The translations under genes and the position numbers were made by a program. Below, piece after piece: positions 42,501 to 56,200 of a DNA stretch of 64,000 bases. The notes under the pieces are model-generated. The model did no database searches. It saw only the letters and a list, made by a program, of their open reading frames with translations, and was not told where the DNA came from. The DNA comes from Echinococcus granulosus (Eukaryota > Platyhelminthes > Cestoda > Cyclophyllidea > Taeniidae): the NCBI RefSeq assembly GCF_000524195.1, contig NW_020170452.1, positions 171,633 through 235,632 on the forward strand, given 5' to 3'. The stretch's first letter is position 1; the number at the start of each line of letters is the position of its first letter.

Positions 42501-45500
42501 TAATTTCGGCTTCAATTTGAACAAGTAGCTCTTCTAACTTTTGAAGGGTTGATTTATCTTCATCAGGTATGGAACGCTTGGTGGAAGGCGGTTCTCGTTC
42601 CTCCCGACCGAGAACTTCAGACAGTTCAGCAAGAACTCTCTACAAGGAAGGAGGAGAAAAGAAGTTGCCGGTAGATGCTGGTGATTTGAAAAATTCACCT
42701 GAAGCATGTCGATGTGTGAGTTCTGAGTATCAGCCGTTTCTAGATAATCGGTCACCTCTTCCACATTTATCATGACTTGTTCCAGTGGATCGACAATCTG
42801 GGAGTAGCGATCTGCAAACGGTTGCAGCTTTTCAACACCTTCTTCGAATCGTTTGACCTGAAATGATGTGAAGCAGTCAAATAAGAAATAACATTGCTTA
42901 CATGATCAAGGATTTTTGCGTTCTTCTCGTGGAGATCTCTCAACTCCTCTATCAACTCTGTATTAGCATTGCGTAGTTCAGGTGGTGGAGTGACAGATGA
43001 CACCTTGTCCTGCAACTGATCAATCAATTTTTGACCATTGTGGATACGATCTATCAACTCAACACTCTTCATGATTAATCCTGCTATGTGTTCACTGATT
43101 AGAGAGACGATTTCCAAATTGATGGCCGCAACGTCGTGTTCCCTCGTGATTTCACGACATCGTTGAATGGAATTTCGGACATCAGTGGGATAAGTGAAAA
43201 GGAGAAGGTGTCTTTTGAGGTTAGACGCCTCCACCTAGCGGGAATGCAAAAAGTCGCATTGTCATAAACCCCATTTGTACCGAATGCATATACTTCTTGC
43301 TAAGCATTATGCTTTGTAAGTAGTACGTATCTAAGCAGTGACTTGGTAATCATATGAATGAAGCACTTTCTAACCTGGATAGAATTTATCCTTTCAACAA
43401 GGCTATCAGGTACCCGAGCCTCCATTGAATCACTCTTCAAGTCCTTGGCTAGGTCACGTTTAACGTTTGACACCACCCCGTCCATCACAGCGATGTGGGT
43501 ACACCATTCAAGGAATTCACCTCGACTCGAGTCTGCTGTTTCGCTCTCTCCCATTCGCTGCTGGACTGCCTTCGATATCTCATTTAGCCATGACTCGTAG
43601 TCGTCTAAGCGTATCTGTATCTCCTCGGTTCGCTCCTTTAATTTTTTCAGCTCCTCGAGTCGCTGGATAAGCTACAGGGACAAAAATAACGTTGTTTACA
43701 CTAGGAAACACCCTACTTATATCCAATATAAGTAGACTACGGTATAGAAAAAACGTCGAATAGTTCCCTGACTGAACAACTTTTGATTTCATCTGCTTGA
43801 ACCCCCGGGCCAAAGTCTAATTGAGCTAACTCTGTATATTTGGAGGAGGGGGGAAAGGGAGGTATAAAAAGTTTCCGAACAACGCTTTTTCTATTTCTGT
43901 ACATTCTTTTATGGCCCAAATTAATCACCTCTCGCTATCGACTAAAATGTGTTAAATAGTTAAATTCCTACCCACAGGGGTAACCCATTTTCCGTAAAAA
44001 TTTGCCCCTTGTTTGTAAGGTCTGACCGTTTGGTCGACTCAAAGATGGCACATTTGTTTAGCGCCGAGACCGGAGTATAGACGGAGTATTTAACGGAAAA
44101 CAAAGCCGTTTTTTTTGTGAGCAACAATCCCATAGGGGAATACGTCCTTCCTCTCCTCACCCTACTTATAGACGACTTTATGAGGAAAGATTTTGTCCAT
44201 TAATGTTTCCTCACTCAAGACATGGAATGCGACGAAGTGACCGGTTTGACTGGCAGGCTTAGCCGCATGGTAGCCTACCGTCCCTTTCGCTTTCTCTGTC
44301 TTCAAAAAAAGATGTGGAGCATTTCAAATCCTCTTGGAAAGTCAACTTTCTACCGACACTCGATCTGTACATTTGATTTAGTCACATCTCAAAGATGTCA
44401 GATTTTGAAGAGGTGTAGGCGGTCAAAACTACTTATTCCCAATTAAGTACCACTCAACAGGGAAAGAAATACTGTCTTCTCTTCTCTAAAAGTAAGTAAC
44501 AAGTCACCTCTTTAAGAGCGTTTGTAACCCCGATGGCATAGGCCTCAAATTCTGCGCTCAATTGTTGGGACATAATTCCCTCGGAAGAGAGGAGTTCCAC
44601 AATCTTTTTTAATCGGGCAAAATCGTCTTCCGAGTGTTCTGACTTCAAATTTTCAAAGGCCTACAAAAAACAAAACGAAATTTTTTAAATTTGTTTAAAC
44701 TTACTTATACTTTGCGGCGTGTTTAAAATGTACGGTTGAGTTTTTTAGGGTGGTTCTACTCAAACAAACGGCCTAGCTTAGTAGATTCGGTCAATTGTAA
44801 CACCATGCGATGCGAGGACACGTTGTTACCTTCTAAGAAGCCTGCTTGTGTACCCTCGAATTGGGGAGGGGATAGTTAGTAAGATCCCTCTTCGCATGCA
44901 TTCTACTCATGCAAGAGTGAAACCCACCTTAATGACTTTCTGTCGGTAGAAAGTAGCACAGAAAGTTAATCCACAATAATAGAAAATAGGAGAGGGAAAA
45001 ACTTGTGTTGAAGGCGCCTAGGTGCCTGCCAGCAGGGCTAGAGCAGAGATTTCTTATCGCCAATCCAGCTTTGACATTCTGTGGAACTTAAGTCGGTTTC
45101 TATAAATCCTTATTAAAAGCTTGCACACGTGCGCCACCTCTATTGGCTCCAGCGATTTCTAACTCTGGAATGAAGTGGTTTGTGTGCTTCTGTGTGTGTG
45201 CGTGTGTGTATGGTTTGTCATTTGTGCGACTCCAAAGGACGAGTGCTCCAATTCTTTTTTGCACTCTTTCATGGAAAAATTTCTATTGGAGGATCAAAGT
45301 TTGCCACCGGAGGCCACCTATCGGGGATGCTCTCTCCCCTCTCTCCCTATCCCTGCACTCACTTAAGATGGCTTACTTCATCAAAAAGGCATGGAAAATG
45401 TGGGGAGGAACGTTGCGTACTTTGCAAGCAACTCACCATAATGTCGTCACAGATGTCGCCGATGTCCACAAACACCTGCTGCTTCGATTTACGTATCGTG

Positions 45501-48500
45501 GAATCGACACGCTCCAACCAGTGTTTTTCGTAGGACATCAGAGCTAAAGAAAAAAAAGAACAGATTAGCGCCCTTTAAAAGCAATTTGCAGTGAATTTAT
45601 CTGCCATTTAACTGCGTGGGTTGTACTTTTGCTCTGCTGCACGTTCTTCGCTCCACGCTGGTAACCCTCCAGACCTTCCACAAGTTTGCAAGTAGTATGC
45701 TCCCCCATATCAACATTGGTTTATTACGTCTTCAAGGAAGACGCATGCTTTAATATCCATAGGGAGGCTCTTTAATTTCTCCAAGGGACCTCACAATTTC
45801 CCCAAAAATTAAATTTTCCCCTCCGCCACGTTCCTGCCTCCCCCTCGAAGTGATATTTCCTGATGGGGGAAAAAATGGCACCTAACAACTTGTCACAGAA
45901 GATTAAGTAGTCTGTGAGATTTATTTGCTTATAAATTGCCCCTACAATCATAAGTTTGAAATAGAGGATTCTTTTTTTGCAATGAAAATCGAATTATTGC
46001 GGAAAAAGTGACCTGCTACTATCAATAGTAGTGTTGCCGTGACTTCCACATGTCACAAAGTGCTTTGCCTTTTTAAACAAAATATCCAGCCACCGTTTCA
46101 CGTTAATTTTTATTTCCCATTCATCTACTCCGCTTCTCCCATGGGATCATGCAAGTGTCTGGCGTTGGTGCTAAGAAATGGTGGCAATCAAGGGGAGAAG
46201 GGAGGATGAGGATGAGGCGGTACCGCCCTCCTTCTCTCCCTCCCTATTTCCCTCCCATCCTAGAGTGCGGTAAGAAATTCCATAATGGGTAAGTTTTGTT
46301 TCATGCATGAACACCCCTTTCTTACAACTGATTGACCAGAGATGGGTATTTCGAAAGAATCCTTAATTGGGAAATATTATTGGTACGCCCCTTTTTCCCC
46401 AAAGGTTCTGCATTAACCTCGATAAGCAGTCCCTTCAGCTTTGGGACTGCATTGAAGGTATAAGTCCAAATCACACTCAGTAGATTCAGCCAGACATTCT
46501 ACGGGGCAGGGGTTTAAAATGGAAGAAAATCAAGCGGGAACGTGAGATAGAGCACCACATCGACAGGCTGACTGGCACAGGATAGGCATAAACGCATGAA
46601 CAGGTTCGAAGAGGATAGTTCAGCCTGTCGGACCGCAAAAACCTTCTTCGTATTGCAGAAATGTCTGAATGCCTATCTTAAATAAGCTTTTTGCGTTTTA
46701 AAGTTTTCAAAACTCACATTTAAAGTCATTGAAGTGATATGTTGCAGATTTGAGTCGCTCCTGTCCGGCGGCATACTCCGATTCCAAGTCAGCAAAGTGT
46801 CCGGAGAATAGAAGAGCGGTCTTCTCCGACACTGGTTTGCCTGTGGCGTCTGTGACCTCGCCATTTCGAATGGCCGCAATCATTGGGCGTTTGGAGGCCA
46901 GCTCCTTTTCAAATTCCTAAAAAAACGAATGTAAATCAAGATATAATATTTGCACTACTTTATGTAAATAAATAGAAAGGATTAATTGCCTTCAGAAAAC
47001 TTGCAAATCCCTCCATCTCGTCGTGATTTCTAATTGTTGCATATTTTGCTAGCCGATGCTTGGCTTCGGAGATCCATTTTTGCAACTCATCCATGTCCAA
47101 CATTCGAACCATGACGGTATCCGGTTGTTGATTCCGAGTAGCTCCACTAGTTGCTGTGATAGGCAATCCCTGGACTGCGGAGTGAAGCGAGGCAACTGAA
47201 TCACTGGCCTGGTCTTCCGTAGACTTCTCCTCCTCCACCTCTATTTTTGCCTTCTTAGAAACGATTGCGGATTCTAGCTTTCCACGAAGGAAGAGAATAT
47301 TCTCATTCGTCAACTCCTTTACCCGATTCCAAGTGCGTTTCAACTCGCCTAGGCGCTCGTTTAACTTCTGCACAGAACGAGCAAAATAACGTGTTTATTT
47401 ATATTATACGACAGAAGGCTGTGCCTGCATAATTCGTGATTAGCCAATCAGAGCTTACTTTGATGTAGGGTTCGCTGAAGAAGCTTCTTAGCTCTTCAAC
47501 TATGTCATCCAGATGACCAAGTGTTGGCTGCATCTTCTCCATATCACGGAGAGCTTCTATAGACTCGCCCAGTTGAGCTTCGATTGCTGGCGGCTGGACA
47601 TTGGTGGCTTGAGCCACCGAATCGAGGTAGTCAAACATATCTCCCATGAGTTTTTCAAATCGCTCAATTTGATTCTTGAATAAGAAAAAAAGAGGGAAGA
47701 GAGGGCAAATTAATTTACTTTCAGCCGTCCTCCTGAAATAACCTCCTTAACTACTTTAAACGACACGTTAGAAGAGCAGATTTGGGTTGAAATTTTTGGG
47801 TAAGAGCCGGGTTACTTTGAACCCACAGATTTGGAGTTTCCGCCCCCTCTAAGCATTGATAGATCACCTATGTTTGACACCTCAGCTCTCCCTATATAAT
47901 TTTGCTGTGGGGAGGCTTGCATCTGAGATATTGTTGGGGAAAGCCAAATGATTCAACAATCCTAGGGTCACTATCATCAAAATCACAAAGGAGGCTGACG
48001 GTAAAGCAACTCCTACACCCTAAATTGGGAGTTTTGCTAGGCACAAGTCCTAGCCTAATGATCTGGGAGGAGATAAACAAAAATTTCCAACGCCGTCATT
48101 GAGACACCCACCAAGGGGGCCTTAATGGCACTTCTACTACTTCGAAATTCCAGCGTCACAAATACGTGACAGGCTCTGATTTCCCCAAGAAAAACAAATA
48201 TTTGGCCTTTAAGGGGGAATTCCTTCGCAAACTACCTCTTCTGCAGTCTATCACACACGCACAAACAGCGTCCCCAACTTGCCCAAAGTTTTGACAACGA
48301 ATTGACACCTCAGGAATTCAAGGTGGGTGGTGAATGGAGACCTCTAGAGACCAACCATCAGCATGTCTCTTCACGGAATGTTGCCATAAAAAGGGGCGGT
48401 TTTGAAAGACTCATGCAGGAAGTAAAGAAGGAGACAGAGGCTGACTTTGAGTTAATGGCTACCACTCGCTCATTTACTCACATTAACCACCACTGTAAAG

Positions 48501-51500
48501 TTGTTTCTGACACGTCAGTCTTCAATCACCCACACGTATTCTCGTCTTTTTTACAGAGTAATACACTTTTTTTTTCATTTTATCCATAATAGCGGGTTTA
48601 TTGAGCACCGTAAAGCCCTAGTTCTGTGAGAGAAAACCGCATTTGCATGGCATCCTTCCCTAAGGCCAAGTCATCCCCCTAAGTTGGTCACTTAATTGGG
48701 ATTGCAGCCTTCTTCTCCGCCCCTCCGCCCTCCTGAATAGGAGGACTTTAAGCGAAAGGAACCGAGGGACTGCCAGAACATCTTCGGTTTCTAGGGCCGT
48801 CTCCCTCCCAGCATTCGCGCCAACTACTTTTTGATCACCCGATAGGTTATTTATCCAAGGATGTGCCGCTTTTTCCTTGTTTTGAAGCACATAACTGCCT
48901 CTTAGTTCATGTGACAGGGGACGTTCTTTATACTTTGAATGTAGAGAAAAAAACGTAGTAAAATAAATGGGTTTAACTCTGTGGTGATATGAATAATGGG
49001 GGGGGGGGTTACCAGATCCCTCCCTCCCCCCAATCGGTTTGTTTAAGTCTTTCACAAAACAGTGTCTGTTTAAAGTACCTGCATAATCTGGGTTCCCCTA
49101 CCAGGTCTCACTAATTTCAGAGGTGGGAGAGACATTCCACTTACAATGAATAAGTCGTGATTCTCGCAGAGATTTCGCAGCACCGGAACTCTTTCACTGA
49201 TTAGGTTTCTGACCTGCTGCCACTCCTCTGTCAACTCTTGCGCCTCCTGTTTCGTCAGAGTGGCTAGAAAGTGCTCCACAACTGCCGTTCTCGGTTGCAT
49301 TTGAACCACTCGCTGAAAGGTAAAACAGACACAACATCCATGAAAGGTGAAATTACCCTCATGGGATTTAAGTAGTAGTATACTCCTTAAGGGACATTTT
49401 AAGTAGATGTAGGAAACGAAAATCTCCCCTTTTTTAGAAAGAAAAGCCCTTTTAAACATGCAAGATTTGGAAGGTGACAGAGAGGTGGACTTGTATATGC
49501 GCCGGTTGTTTACGTTATGACAGTGGACCTGTGAAGACCCCCGCAATTGGGCCACATAGGGTCACTGCCAGCCGGCCAGTCTCCGTGCCAAACCACATTG
49601 AGAGGGCAAACGCCACCACCACTACCACATTCTCCTACCCACCTTTGTCGTAAGGCTTCACCATCACCCCCTCTTTAACGCCGATTATACTACTGACAAG
49701 TAATAGGCGTACATCCGCCCAGTAAGACAATGCATTAAGGACGACTGGCAGGGGTGGTTTCAAGGACTTTAAAAGACACCTCAAATTTAAAATCCCAATG
49801 CATACAAAAGTGCTTTGTTTTTACCGTAAAATTGGAGATAAGATCGTCGAGGTTATTGCCATCTTTGCAGTTGATAGGACAGGTTGCTTCGTTTTTGGCC
49901 GATGTTAGCCACTGTCTGAAGGATTCCACAGATCTACAAATATCTACAGAAGAAAGGGAGCAGTAATGGGTATTAAAATCCTGAAAAATAGAGAAAAATT
50001 AAGCATCCCAGTGAGTCAGTAAAACCCCCGATGCGTAATTGGAGTTGAAGCTTTAAGGACATCAGGAGTGGGCAAAAAGGCCCTCAAAAGGACTCCCAAA
50101 ATCGAGAGGGCGCCAGACAAAGGGAGCACATTCTTAGGACGGAGGAAGTGATGTCCAAACAAGTCGACTTTGAAAGGCTCAATTGACGCAGCTGCTACTA
50201 CCTTACACACTGCCACCAGTTTTTAAGCCTCCGCCTTCCCTGCGAATTAGTCACCCCGACGACCGGAATGATTCACGCATTTCGTTTGCATAAGCTAGAA
50301 TACCTTTCTGCTACCAAATGTCGCATTTAATCATGTGAAAAATCGGTACTAGAAACGTACTTTGTGGACTCCTTTCCGATAGGGGAGGAGGAGAAGGTGA
50401 AGGGAACTTTTGCGAGGCTGTTTCATCAGAAGTCGCGGCTTTTGAAGCTACGGTCTGTGCAGTCGCCTTTTTGTAGAACTGGTCGAGCAATCCCCACCTC
50501 TCCTCAATGTCATCGAAAAGCTGATCCAATTCGTCAACATTTTCACCGGCTAAAATTTAAATCAGCTCCTTAGTAAATAACAAGTTCTACCGCCAAAGGG
50601 GAGAGGATGCGCGACCCACCTTGACTGAGATCTCGCCTGTATCGTTCACCGAGTGAGTTGACGATAACCATGTTTTCTTTGGCTTCTGGCAGCTCCTTGT
50701 CAATCCGCGCAATCACCTCACTTGGTGATTTAGAGGGCTGACTCGTCCTCGGCTCTGTGGTGGCTCGCTGCTCCTGGCCTTCATCGTATGCCTTCAATGT
50801 GACCAATTCAAGCAATTCTATTCGTGAGTCTAGCCAATTCAACAATTTCTCCGCACGACTCTCGAATTCAGCGCGATAGCCTGTTGGCAGGAGTGCAAGT
50901 CGACCTACAAATGGAGGATGAGTCTTCCAGAGTAGTTCATGTCTCTCTATTTGGCGGTTTAAATTGTGTAACAGGTCGGCGCCCTCTTTGACCCCGTAAT
51001 AGTGGAGGCGGTCTTCTCACTACGACCGCAACATTTCACCATACCCACAATGTCTACCACAACTTGTAAGCTTCGGGTTGTGGGCAGGGTGCGGCTTACT
51101 TTCTTCGGTCAAATAAAGACGCAGTTGTCATGGCTACATTGTATAAGAAAAGTAGCTTAAAAAGGGGAGAGAACAGGCAAAAACGATAGCTCACCGGATT
51201 CCAGGCTAACACGTTTTTCCGGAGCCGTGCTAGGAGCACCATCAGCCGGGCGTTTTGCTCCGTCGGAGGCAGGTTGACCTTCACGTAGTGGCGCCTGATG
51301 GTTGATAAAGAATATCTCAGTGTGTGCGACTGCAAATAACATAGTGTACTTCAGCTAGTCATAATCCATGCTACTCAAGACCGATTACCCGATCTTCCTA
51401 CCTCCCGTCTAGAAGGTGGTTCCCCTCGACAACCATTGGTACTGAGGGGTAATCAAAGAGGCCTTCAAGGATTCCACTCAAGAAAGGACTAACCTTTGCC

Positions 51501-52037
51501 CCCTTTTCCGTTCGCCAGTAACATGGAATTGCTTTATCATCCCCACTGCGTGTCTAGACCCGTGGTTAAACTTTAAATGGACTCGCCTTAAGCAATTTCA
51601 GGGTGCGCGGGAGGCAGGAGCACGCTGATATGTTGAACCAGCCTGAAAACTTATGTAGGTACCCTAACTAAGCAAGAAGAATGCAGATTTTGTGTTTTCC
51701 TCTCTCCTGTCACAAGGTGACTTGACACGCGCATTGGCAATCCCAAGTGTTCAACACATTCCAAAGGTGCTGTCAAGCGTCAATGCCTTTCCTAATCGCT
51801 TCTAATCAATAGAATGCGTTTTTTTTCTTCAGGAACAAAAACAAAATAAGAATAAAATTGCAGCTTTATAATAACACTTTTTCTCTCACTCTTTTTTTCA
51901 CATCCACACCTCACCATCATCACCACTTTTTTCCCGCATAAGTCATGCCGGTAGACATGAAAAGCGCGGTCACAAGGGCATTTGGCGGCGAGGGTCTGAT
52001 TCACTCCGCTAAAAAGTGAGCTCATCAACTTTGTGCG

Positions 52038-52075
<38 letters not shown>

Positions 52076-53171
52076 CCTTGCGCGTGATCCATAGGACAGG
52101 TATTTAATTTGGCTCTGCTCCAAAGCAATCAACTGAGACTTTAAACCCGATGTCATGTGTGCGCGTGTGTGCGTGTGTGTATCAACTTGTGTCCTCCTGC
52201 CGCACCCACTGTCACCTCATCCAGAGTAGGTATCTTCTGCGTCCTTTGGCTTTCACTTACCCCATAATTTAGCCTGTTGGGTTTACTCTTAAGAAGGCGC
52301 CACTTCTAAAGGCGTGAGTTGTGACTCTGACATTGGAGGTGCACATCTGACAGACAACAGTCCGGGTCTGACAGATGGACTGACTACTGACAGGTGATGT
52401 GCCAAACAGGAGGGGGGGGGGGGATAACCTTTACATCCTTTTTGACTTTGAAAAATGACGAAAAAAAAAAAAAAACTAGACCGGCGAAATATACCCTAGC
52501 CTTAGTAAAATACAACCCAGCTCAAAAAACCAATGTGTGTGTTTGTGTGTGTAAGCAGTCCGGTGGGTGAGAGACTCGCCAAAGCACGTACCAATTCAGC
52601 GATGCAATGTTGCCACTTGGGGATGTAAGCTGATCTACACTCTGGTGGATCGAAAGGAGGATTGTATTCAAAAAAAGGTTTTTTTTTCCTCCAAAAAAAA
52701 TTTAACGGGAGACTATTCAGTTATTCCAAAGCTCCAGAAGATGGCTCCAGGACAGGTGGTAGAAATGAGGACTTCGGATAATCCTTCAAACCTAGCCGAC
52801 TCTCATTCCAATTAAAAAGTCAGGTGTCAGAATGGATCATGAAAAGGTAGTAAAATGTGAGGGAAAAATGGAGGATTTGGGGGGGGGGGGATGGGCATAA
52901 ACACCAAAAGGTACAGGGAACCTACTTCATCTGGTTGCTGCATTGCCGGGATAACAAACCTCGAGGTGATAGTGAGCGAGTTCTCCTCCAAGTCCAGTTG
53001 GGGTTCGGTAAGTTGACTCCACTGTGAAACTAGGGCGTCCACACGTGTTTCAACGGCGTGTTGAATCTCAATGGAGTCACCACAGGCCTCACGCACGGCG
53101 CTTGCACGTCTATCCAAACTCGCCAATAGTTGAGCCCACCGTGTCTCGTAGCGAGAGAGACAGGCCTATGT

Positions 53172-53206
<35 letters not shown>

Positions 53207-56200
53207 GAGAGACTAATAAGATTACGTAATACGCCAGCACTCGGTTGCAGGCCTCTCATGGTAGGCGCTAAACCGCCACAAATGACACTCACGCACACAC
53301 GCACGCACACACAAACAAGGTCAGAGTGAACTCAACGCATCGTGTGTACACACGACAGAAACGCGGTGGCAGGTGTTTACGACCTCTTGGCCAATCAATA
53401 CACCGGGTCACGACAACGATTACATTTGTCCTGACACCACTCTCCTCGATTTTAAATAAGCGAGATCTGAGCCGTCGACCTGGCAAGTTCTCGCCCTCAT
53501 GAAAGTGCATCATGTGGTAAGTCTTTTTAGTCACCGAAAGGTCCTGAATAACTCGCCAAACGTGGACTGTTACGATCCACCTGAGCGTAGGTAGAGGATT
53601 CAAAGTTTGCGTCTTGGTGTCAACCTTCTGCAGCCACTTTTGGTATTCCTAACCAACCGTACTTAGAGGAAAGATGTGGAGCCAATTTTTTTGTCGTAGA
53701 GCGCTCAAGAGCCTCCTTCCAACCACCTTGAAAACTCTGGATTAAGGCGGGTTCAAAGGCAGAACTCTGTCAAAGTTTGGACCTGTCAAGATTTATGGCA
53801 TGAGAATCATCCTCCAGGAGGGAAGCAACATGTCATCCACGGACAATCTAACAGGAAATCTCTGATGTGTGGATAACCCCTGCAAATTCACCTCCAGCGC
53901 CACCTCTTCTGATGCAAATTGGACAAGTCGATAGACGAGACGCTCTACCGATCCACCTTTAGAAAGAGGCGGCTAATTGTAAAATACTATCCCATTCATT
54001 CACTGTCTCCTTCTTTTCCCCCTGAATCCTAAGCCTTTGTGTTTAAATTGAAGCAGGGAACAACTGCACAGCTTAAAGCCAAGGCGGCGCTTTGTTGATC
54101 CTCAGTAACAAAATTAACCCTCAAAAGGCGTACTTTACGTAATCCCATGCGGTGGGAATTGGCAACCATGCGGGTTTCTCGGGTTTCAGAGGGATGGAGG
54201 GAGGGCCTCTGGATGAGCAAATGCGAGATATTCAAGAGCGTATCAGCTAACCGCAATTGCATTAGAACATAATCCGATAGCCAGGGTTACTCTCGTGTAA
54301 ATTAAGGAAGATTCGAGCATGACAGATTCGATACGTTAGAGAGCAGTCTAACAGACCGATGCCAGTGTCGTTTAAACGCCTAGAAGTAATAATGTGAGTC
54401 CTAGTAGACCGGAAGCATACTACGTGTGCTTTATCGTGTAAAACTCAAGAAATCTGTTTAAACTGCACGATTGGCTACAAATAATTGTCATTGCTTATTC
54501 GTGGCAAGAGAAAAAGACGGTCAAATCAGTGCGTCACGTATGTGTGACGCTGGAGGTAAACACATAAATCGATAGTTATGCGTAAACATCCCATTTCTTG
54601 CATTTCTGTAACTCAAAATTCTGAAAGAGGAGGTCTTTTTTAATTCTCGAGTTTAAGAGGGAGCCAATCAAAGGGGGTGACGAAACTCTGTCCCAAGGTC
54701 AGCAGGGGCCCCACTCTGAAGGCACGCGGTAAACAATAATCACAGCTAGTTGGCTTTCTAATTGCGGCTTAAGACGGAATGCTAATGAGGCAGCGAATGG
54801 GGCCAACCGCCTAATTTAAATATTCTTCCGCTTTGGCACAACTTCGGTGATGCTTCTTCAAAACGGCGTCGCTCTTCTTCCCGCCAATTCTTTACCACTT
54901 CGTATTGGCTTCCAGCTAACAGCTTTGACACCATAAGGATTAAAATGTCTCCTTTCTATTCTCCGGGACACAATAAAGAAATATGGTAGTAATCAACAAC
55001 TTTAACCGAGATCAACCTTGCTCCCACACCAATACAAATGGAGGTAAGCGCATCATGATTTACATGGCTTTTTGCCATTTGTCTAACATGCACGAAGTGT
55101 CACTGGCTTGGGGGTGACGACTGTTGAAACACTGTAAAGGTCTAGTGGAACCTACGAAGAAGGCTGGTAATTAACCGCACCTCTGAGCCCCATACTAAAA
55201 TGTATAAATACATTCCATGTGAGTATCAGCATCTTCATGCGCCCTTCTCAAGTGCATCTACTGGAGGAGGTTACTAGGTAAAAAGTGTCTTGGTAACACA
55301 CAATGGTATGATTGATCGGCTCTTTTTCTTTCCAGGATCTAAAAAAAATACGGCATTTCACCTTTGAAATGGGCTGCTATGAAGTTGACATCTGTCACTT
55401 CACTTAAAATTGGTTGTAGGCGTTTCTGGCAACGACACTTAAGTACTCTCTTCACGCATACTTTTTTTCGCTTTTTTTTTGGCAAACAGTTTTCCCCAGG
55501 TGCTGCCAAACGGTTACGACTAATAAGGTATACATCCTACTTAATTAATTTAAGTAAATGTCAAAAAAGTGATTTAAAAGTCTTTTCTTCACTTCTCTTG
55601 CAGTGATTCGCAGGGATCTTTCCAAATAATCTATTGCACTGGTTTTAATATTTTCAGTCTCCCTTGACTCCGGTGTCATCACTCCTTCCCATCCCATTAG
55701 TAGTGGTTGGTTTCTCCAGTCGGTAGACTGAAACGTCCGATCTTGGTGAAACTGCACTAAAGATTTGAAGTCAACAGTATTGGAAGAGCGCTTGAACAAG
55801 GAAGATCAGGGCTCTCTAGAATCGATCCATACATGAGGAGAAATTCTAGCACTTCGCACTTTACTTGGTCATTAAGATGTAGGAAGAGTACGTAAATTCA
55901 GCTTCGATGGCATAATGAACCAGACCGTCTCATCACGGCAGTACTTTTTTATCTTTAGCAAAAATAGGAAAATAAATTATAAATACTCACCGAAACAGCT
56001 TCAGAGACGGCCTCACTGACTAGCCGTGCCTGCTGCGTTACCTCGTCTTCCGTCTCTGCTGCATTGCTTCCAGTCATTCCCTCCATTTTTAGCATTCTCT
56101 GTTCCATTTCTCGTGTTTTTCTCTCCTCCACCTCACGTGCTTCTCGTTGCAGTTGACTCAGCCACTCTGACAAGACATCAGCTTCTTCCTCAAAATGCCG

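Larger units (their letters stand above)
51330..52925. other. Dystrophin intron 12 region, 1.6 kb, unresolved
   Basis: Holds long (GT)n and poly-G tracts and the weak exon candidate at 52592-52641. The phase conflict between exons 12 and 13 says at least one real exon is hidden here. Confidence 0.55.

Noticed and set aside
55545..55799. 84-codon minus-strand frame with a helical look ([16 protein letters not shown])
   Set aside because: No splice sites give the phase 0 to 1 change needed between exons 7 and 9; the exon at 55362-55425 does.
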